Assembly (NCBI GenBank): GCA_028339155.1 | Contig: JAOLBK010000001.1 | Span: forward strand, 248,001 to 312,000 | Reading direction: 5' to 3' | DNA: 64,000 nucleotides | DNA from: Litorivicinus sp. | GTDB taxonomy: Bacteria; Pseudomonadota; Gammaproteobacteria; Pseudomonadales; Litorivicinaceae | Shown: positions 62,301 to 64,000 of the stretch, in pieces | How the letters are laid out: every line of letters begins with the position of its first letter | Numbering within the stretch: the first letter of the stretch is position 1 | Made by a program: the position numbers and the translations under genes | The notes under the pieces: generated by a model | The model's database searches: none | What the model was told of the DNA's origin: nothing | What the model saw: only the letters and a program-made list of their open reading frames with translations

Positions 62301-63559
62301 CGACGGGTGCTGCTGCTGCTGAAGTCATGACGGACTCGGCTGACAAGGTGCAGTCCGATGTCTTGGACGGCGGTGATGGTAATGACACAATCTTCGCTGG
62401 TGATGGTGCGGATATGTTGATTGGTGGTGCTGGTGATGATCTCCTGATTGGTGGTCAGAACAATGGACTGGACTCCAAGGGACGGGCTCTGAAGGACACG
62501 GCTGTGTTCGAGGGTTCTGTGAACGCAACGACTGACGCAAGCGCTGACTACACGGTTACTCAGTCGGGTTATGCAATTGTTCTTGCGGTCGACGCGACAA
62601 CGGGTGAAGAGACATTCTTCGATCCAGGTGGTGATGACTTGCCTGATGTGGTCACGGCGGCACCTGCGCGGACGTATGTGGTTGAGATTGACTCAACCGA
62701 GTACGTGACTCAGGACGTTAATGGGGCAGATCAGACTCTGACCGTGGATGGTGGCGAGCAAATTTATATTGCCACGATTGATGGGAAGACGTATCTCGCG
62801 GCAAATGCTACTGATGCAGGAAATAATGTGGCGAAAACCTTCGCGACTGTGACCGCACAAGATGAGTTCTTGAGTGATGACTCGGCGACTGAGTCTGTGG
62901 GTGAGATGGTTATTGCTTACACCGCAACCGTGGGTTCGGGTGACAGTGCGGTCGATCACCTCTTGATTGAACCGATGAACATTGAGAATGTCTATCAGGT
63001 TGCTTATGACTCAAACGGTGACGGATCCGTGAACGAGACTGATACATTGATCGGTGTTGAAACGATCGAGTTCAGTGATGGTGTCGTTGATCTAGCCCTT
63101 GAAAAAGTGACTGGGTTTACCTTTACGGACGAGGGTGGCTTTGCAGAAGTGACCGAGATGAATGGGTCGGGTTTCGCGGATCATTTACACGGCACTGCCA
63201 ACAATGACTCGATGGAGGGTGGTGCTGGTATTGATGAGTTCTGCTTTGAGCAGATCTTTGATACGGATGGTACGACCATTATCGGTAACGGTAATGACGT
63301 GATTGCAGACTTCTTAGTCGACGCGACGAAGGATGATGCCAATGGTGACGCGGGTGATGTGCTTGAGATTGAATACGGTCTCAACTCGTTTACAACAGAA
63401 CAGGCTGTTCGTGACGCGATGACTGCGTCAGATGGGTTCGTTGTTCTTAACTTGGGCGCGAATGCGGCTGGTGAGACGAGCTCTGTGGTCTTTGAGGGAT
63501 TGGTTGAAGACGATATTGCAAATATCAATATCGATATTATCCAGGCAGACATGGTTTAA
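50306..63559 (+). CDS. Giant RTX calcium-binding surface protein (4417 residues)
   Basis: The protein begins with a unique acidic domain (about residues 1-350). About eighteen repeats of one module follow, each of about 220 residues. A module has RTX nonapeptides of the GGxGxDxxx type, a W/Y-rich stretch (DMDVAEYxGxxxRY), a GTDxLxxVExIxF strand and a new start with a WxxxDxxG run. It ends with a type I secretion C-terminal part (GNDVIADF, VVFEGLVEDDIANINI) and no Sec signal. It should be exported and fold on calcium outside the cell as an adhesin or surface layer. ATG at 50306 is preceded by AGGAG, spacing 7. No lectin or enzymatic domain was recognised. Confidence 0.85.
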   Translation: MSLIETGTSTSTVIDLGTIPEGAGTIGSDAPGAPTSGDTADHSGAVLIGVEFSGENPPPGAADVAADYQAQLVAAIDAADADPALWPGVYEIIADLNTAGYGETMGTNVGSSSEPELVELYFDFNETGGGLFPVMATSDGSGPNTGSGGPDAAPVYANDDGIIITNTGANSAGGFGNKIQLLAADVESARQFRDVFEPIKNAGGVAILSADADTTMTFGASGAAIDEFGFEAGGGVAMAFIKNPEGGNGAVELIAEEPGTNWVKVAIRGTEFEQIIKENAEPGQTFSLYELVSASGELMYAVTDNLLDVAINVTADVDAGIEAAFGSFYGVTSSEDLLELGIGSAAAAGLTEGDDTYTATSSTGEFIEALGGNDTITGGYGDDHIEGGAGNDTLTGGYGADRFYGGEGDDTIAGGANGVSQDAWMNMDVAMFMGHESDYTVTQAVDGTITVVHASNTTEFNEGTDTLTGIEMIQFEGGGEVRLSVSEDTWSYQNWDGTEITESFYGGTKFNDTIFGAAGSSFLEGRAGNDILIGDYSAANSVILMDSTAGGDVIIGGKGNDFIDGGGKGSSGDNWRDMNVAEVHVSSSRYKASMDGISEGVLSAANVDKGLVAGLGVYDVSDSTAKSALITFLTDNGFNVDAITPLIGSTGLYYAVQDSKADGQGIDVFTNIDVIYLDDTDVRLGVFYEEGFVEGTSFSDVIDGTGDKGEWIEAGRGNDYVLGKGGGDNAILGRGNDFFDGGSNSSTDGDSSDSSTPETSGDMHTGALTGDAGGEGASTGGEGASTGGEGASTGGEGASTGDAGASTGGAGDAGASTGGHGEMSQPLYDTVHYQGDRDRFVIEQYKGDDPALSDFLTTNVFNSALQSSDLVADSTYTVVIDGSRDGSGDLIVNSKGVGVDILVNVERIQFNDTDLNLAVTSEKSWWSTDEVNWNGTFSDDVIRWNSVDHEITGDQRDNMWGYEGDDVLMGGSGGDRMVGGAGNDVLDGGANGSGNGFFYDPWYNNDTAEYAGAIGRYEIEKQVFVGKPMTISDDTGTAIFTIKIATKGDDTFGEVFMAGTTKKVKVLETGDTFFQVTDTLPDSYGGTGTDLLFDVESAFFGFAPGEEGEAVDFQVEINVDAWGGPTGQGEVRAHGTQFNDVIDLRKGKDSEFAGGFDGFQDFNSGMNLGEGFFDEPVVGVDGSADGFDIWSWRPGAGDTATATGKTVEVPMGGETTQYFTRWNMTTESEETVEFDIYTPSTGVTVGYWQNDEDEFDFFVIKVVETSEGSGVYKEDFGDGYTPPAEGQGSDTDDIYGWTPAADSVPAATQVSVTYDDGYEAGVFDIYQIAGAETASDASDDKFIAWDGYGVFDTVAQVDSAWQISFNAEEFFDYQSGDEGGFDWGWMPTAVDTPVATVTKITEEFPDANGDTQSFDVDGNFAIYQVADGQYAAWDIDGEWVWGEVAGSGDTWKTVYGDFEAQTQAGATMAAAGDVRVHDSFIEGGAGNDIILAGQGTDVILPGRGDDFVDGGSEQEFLVALYSDSSSTLNASRQQIFNPETFKDGVYDVYTIGSKTYAVDAKWQNKLESGKDVSYFEVELDGVSNTYRSPQGSEGGRDYGSAGIDRVEYNGAAVRYEISTGYLEMDAAGGRPALTAGGDYTFLDGTGYSALSADVRGDYVSVVKVSDQLPAAAGGDGTDYLMNIEEINFEDGFERLTVEFHGNAWEEWGAYVGEGTAGANEWGYIETKVLNGDYFGTLLDDTIGYSRRGSQSNDQIFAESGNDVVYGGAGADRVLLGAGNDVFIGGTNESSSSWGDDLDTAFFTGPDDRYKIIRDTFVKLDESGKAERTDSGKVKLYSTDADLVINARGVALQATESSITEAAVDAAGFYAADIVIDSLSGDQGGEGVDVLIGIERLAFNYTPQGDWAWLPESDYGDMQGGASGPDFQLLSVGATADQLYGWTEANLTVYQTEGAGTASDTSDDVYWGVDASINVAMLMQADSWSYEGWEYDEGADEWSEQTITETNFYSDWSFTDYITYGSGATWLTSEQTSAFDSYGYTTFGEAYTAISTAVDGQAPAIDYTVWGGFSSTTPYVVFEDTAFNDAIRWSDYSTFDVKNYSSLSGPVAASDVVYGAVATGVGDDLVDFTGSGLTKTVALYSGKFENYAIDTSSYAIDGSVTVKHLVPDEVGGTGVDTFFGIESAAFFNSSASSSSGGSTGEGGAFYDHYLHSLFYDADAAYGGVQNYEQVFFAPQIQTLDYGEEAGQQFMFGTPFDDTVDATVNSGQYAPFLKGDNFFEMNVGTDKIDGGAGADTLFLPGLWMRYDVSVELAGDLAGYLKITDSLPGDIGGQGVKYVKNVETIQFEGPFSLSVATSNPYWSDPSASGATTTDLVRFMAEGSDDSPSVVTAVSTIGSAGELLAANGKNLMAIEANGSGWAVAGTVTGTASDLVTLTDLYGPSVSADASNLVTDDGTGYLELTTDLNWTYAEGGQQPQSVDYGDGVDGFDVIAVDRSTYVNNEEVRRYDFEMGGMGNDDVLKGSVGNDTFSATPGQDIYVGRGEVQGSFWEAMYGGTFAGDQVEYYGINSGRATVAFVEAAGADLAAVGLTVADFDARDIIGSDLYRYITVTDSLAHESGGYSQDVLVGIERLVFDDMNVNVAITVSSDVWTYQDYDTGLDVTGGQSSISGTGIGDSLVGYATEPGVDYTFLPDAGDDLIVGKKESANFNWVRDFVQLTDDQKFFDVQVNDVAYGDIESGLASTLWSEFGSEGALDATATIQQIVVSDKRADSAGGLGTDTMYGIDELRFGTGDPWSLPSVSVKSSYDYWQDTYNPEWSSENFRGTSFSDTFIATLKDGVNVRSWVDSGDGDDVIVTDVDTVGNLGSQDDINPGAGNDFVNAGDNGEVDNWGWGGEDTVSFWEIPFSRAEVVSVSTYLNSDGTPIVDADGRWLVSGYTGEAALDSTKVNLSPTSADYGSNSAVTAMLISDTLPSSVAGSVGVNLVVGVEKISFSDQTVDMAPKENTWEFFDFGTGQMVQETHIEGTAFNDTGTTALVGGDGNDNLNGGGGNDSVIGGAGGDRLRGGTGSDLINGGDNGTSGDSWRDMDVVEYNGVEARFTVQQVQVVVDSTGEIGTDSSTGDWLVYGTVASDTSDGYEDVTVLSTDTSTLTLAAGSVLTTAYVVDDALGTALGGYGTDVLVNVEEIQFSESNRELGLRVNSQDWDQDGTLDWVEVRGTSSADDLIGTWGTTAQVDSDSEIFGKDGDDIIFAGAGGDRISGGKGSDFIDGGADGVTEYGYTPKDEVSFSGSKSRYVIESFDASDDAASGGLASLNALLETTFGSTRAATITIDTTKTYYSVTDDLPSDLGGNGTDILVNVEFLNFSDFFMPLSQEVFIETNSGGVEVRRYVAGTSTAETINANDEINGNDDLWGNDGDDIISGFGGGDYMVGGAGDDTLYGGENGTDKYSGFEIGDTAAFMGEYSRYTVESDTDSAGLSFITVTDSDPDGDGTDTLYGIENLQFMDQNVRVGYEKISRYAPDGDTVEGYDFFGSVFGDTIDGLSTADFIEGGAGADTLSGNDGADTLEGGAGNDTLYGGENGLGLGGAVGEDTANFSGNASEYAVTFYAPNADGSGYTTSDTFTTRGYVEVAHSNPADDENTDGTDTLYGIEAINFADQKVSFVASSGFQDFDGDGLPDSGQMFGTSAADILGGTEMSDLVDGAGGADILFGGKGGDLLNGGAGSDLLIGGLDGARDLFGFTPRDVARFESSSDNFTVESGYNLAIDSTIDMTGATFDANELAVSGAFVTESDGSFTVYADSAVGTIGTGYTALPVTKVTDNNGTPSDSSDDVVDYLSGVEYLEFSDNFARLDIEVRQFDMDQDGVKEAADISGTFAADVISNSSSFTSGSENATALLAKDNFIEGGRGGDAISAGAGNDTIVPGSDDGDWVDGGDGDDVVFLAGNKADWTNSGSDWTHTESSAIVTITNVEGIQFDDAFTATVLTTVEVDTDGDGTADKFNTTGAAAAEVMTDSADKVQSDVLDGGDGNDTIFAGDGADMLIGGAGDDLLIGGQNNGLDSKGRALKDTAVFEGSVNATTDASADYTVTQSGYAIVLAVDATTGEETFFDPGGDDLPDVVTAAPARTYVVEIDSTEYVTQDVNGADQTLTVDGGEQIYIATIDGKTYLAANATDAGNNVAKTFATVTAQDEFLSDDSATESVGEMVIAYTATVGSGDSAVDHLLIEPMNIENVYQVAYDSNGDGSVNETDTLIGVETIEFSDGVVDLALEKVTGFTFTDEGGFAEVTEMNGSGFADHLHGTANNDSMEGGAGIDEFCFEQIFDTDGTTIIGNGNDVIADFLVDATKDDANGDAGDVLEIEYGLNSFTTEQAVRDAMTASDGFVVLNLGANAAGETSSVVFEGLVEDDIANINIDIIQADMV
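52622..52762 (+). repeat. In-frame 21-bp tandem repeat in the giant RTX gene
   Basis: Four exact 21-base copies (52622-52705), each coding GGEGAST, are followed by diverged copies (GDAGAST, GGAGDAGAST) to about 52762. This is a low-complexity linker between modules and is likely to vary in copy number by slippage. The antisense open frames across it are a by-product of this composition. Confidence 0.9.
53860..54720 (+). repeat. Tandem Trp-rich insert modules in the giant RTX gene
   Basis: Three related units of about 90 residues begin at GFDIWSWRP (about 53863), DIYGWTPAAD (about 54181) and DWGWMPTAVD (about 54450). They share a W-rich opening, a FDIYQ or FAIYQ strand and an AWD turn. A fourth, shorter related piece (LYGWTEANLTVYQ) lies near 56119. 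They contain no RTX nonapeptides, unlike the rest of the protein. Confidence 0.65.
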
Positions 63560-63611
63560 CGGTGTTATGTCAACAAAAAAAATGTACAACCTTTCATGGT
63601 AAGGACAACTG

Positions 63612-64000
63612 ATGGCTACTACGGAATCAGCAAATAACAACACCATTACGAATGCCGACGCGCTTGAGCTCGGCACCTCGTTAACGGCAAGTCTAACGTC
63701 CACTGACGTTGATTATTTTAAAGTCAGTGGGGACGATATTTCGGTCGACTCGTTGGTAACAATGGTATTTACCCCCTCGGTTCTTGGTGTTGGTAAAGAG
63801 TGGACCATTGATCTGGTGAATGGCGCGGGCACTTCATTGTTAGGGTCTGGTGCACAGGGCGTGACTGCGGTCACGACCTTGACTGCTCGGGTTCAGGACA
63901 CCGACGGTGCGGTGTACCTCAAAGTCACGCCCTCTCAGTTCTCGGGTTCGATGGACTACACGGTCCTCGCGACTGCGGAAAAGGCCGTTGAAGCAGAGGA
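63612..64000 (+). CDS. PPC-domain-like exported protein, truncated by the window end
   Basis: The reading frame from ATG at 63612 stays open to the end of the window (129 codons). An AAGGA lies seven bases before the start. It reads TITNADALELGTSLTASLTS then DVDYFKVSG, WTIDLVNGAGTSLL, YLKVTPSQFSG and MDYTVLA, the pattern of bacterial pre-peptidase C-terminal (PPC) domains. No Sec signal peptide is visible. It lies 52 bases after the giant RTX gene, so it is probably the next cargo of the same cluster. The rest of the gene is not in view. Confidence 0.65.
   Translation, partial: MATTESANNNTITNADALELGTSLTASLTSTDVDYFKVSGDDISVDSLVTMVFTPSVLGVGKEWTIDLVNGAGTSLLGSGAQGVTAVTTLTARVQDTDGAVYLKVTPSQFSGSMDYTVLATAEKAVEAE

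Overview
The window looks like chromosomal DNA of a gammaproteobacterium, probably marine. The evidence is gene order and family type. The conserved blocks valS-holC-pepA divergent from lptF-lptG, and queA-tgt-yajC-secD-secF, are typical of Gammaproteobacteria. NrdA carries two ATP cones as in Pseudomonas-type class I enzymes. A small OmpA-unrelated porin ends in Phe, and very long calcium-binding RTX proteins follow. I do not name a genus.

Region 1 (1-9.7 kb): scattered housekeeping and transport genes. These are azlCD (branched-chain amino acid export), a two-helix mini-protein, an AI-2E/PerM-type permease, an ALKBH2-like demethylase overlapping a class I glutamine amidotransferase, an acidic membrane-anchored protein, an Amt ammonium channel, pyruvate kinase, a GNAT and a VOC protein. 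Region 2 (9.9-14.3 kb): nrdA-nrdB with a well-defined control region (tandem NrdR boxes, a sigma70-like promoter, two perfect DnaA boxes) and an intrinsic terminator. Region 3 (14.3-22.8 kb): valS, holC and pepA run left in an overlapping operon. lptF-lptG run right. An RDD protein, a Bax-type glucosaminidase and a lipoprotein then run left. Region 4 (23-31.2 kb): tRNA-Leu(CAA), an FkbM-like methyltransferase, queA-tgt-yajC-secDF, a long AT-rich gap, and a porin with a strong terminator.

Region 5 (31.5-45.8 kb) is a surface-polysaccharide/LPS island: GT90, GT4 and GT2 glycosyltransferases, an FkbM-like methyltransferase, two tandem OafA-type acyltransferases with SGNH domains, a WecF-like Fuc4NAc transferase, a GNAT, a methyltransferase, a WecE aminotransferase, and an LpxL-type lipid A acyltransferase. 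The AT-rich part (39.5-44.6 kb) is decaying. It contains a GH43-like gene remnant at about 40.6-40.8 kb and a methyltransferase gene broken by two in-frame TGA codons. WecE, a GNAT and a WecF-like enzyme together could make and transfer TDP-Fuc4NAc, which is the last part of the enterobacterial common antigen pathway.

Region 6 (45.8-64 kb) is a cluster of very large exported proteins without Sec signal peptides. It starts with an extended -10 promoter. The genes are a cupredoxin-dockerin protein, a serralysin-type RTX metallopeptidase with N-terminal beta-sandwich-like modules, a 4417-residue RTX protein built of about 18 repeated modules, and the start of a PPC-domain protein cut by the window end. 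The RTX blocks and C-termini point to type I secretion. No ABC/MFP/TolC exporter genes are in the window. This cluster is the best candidate for an undescribed system.
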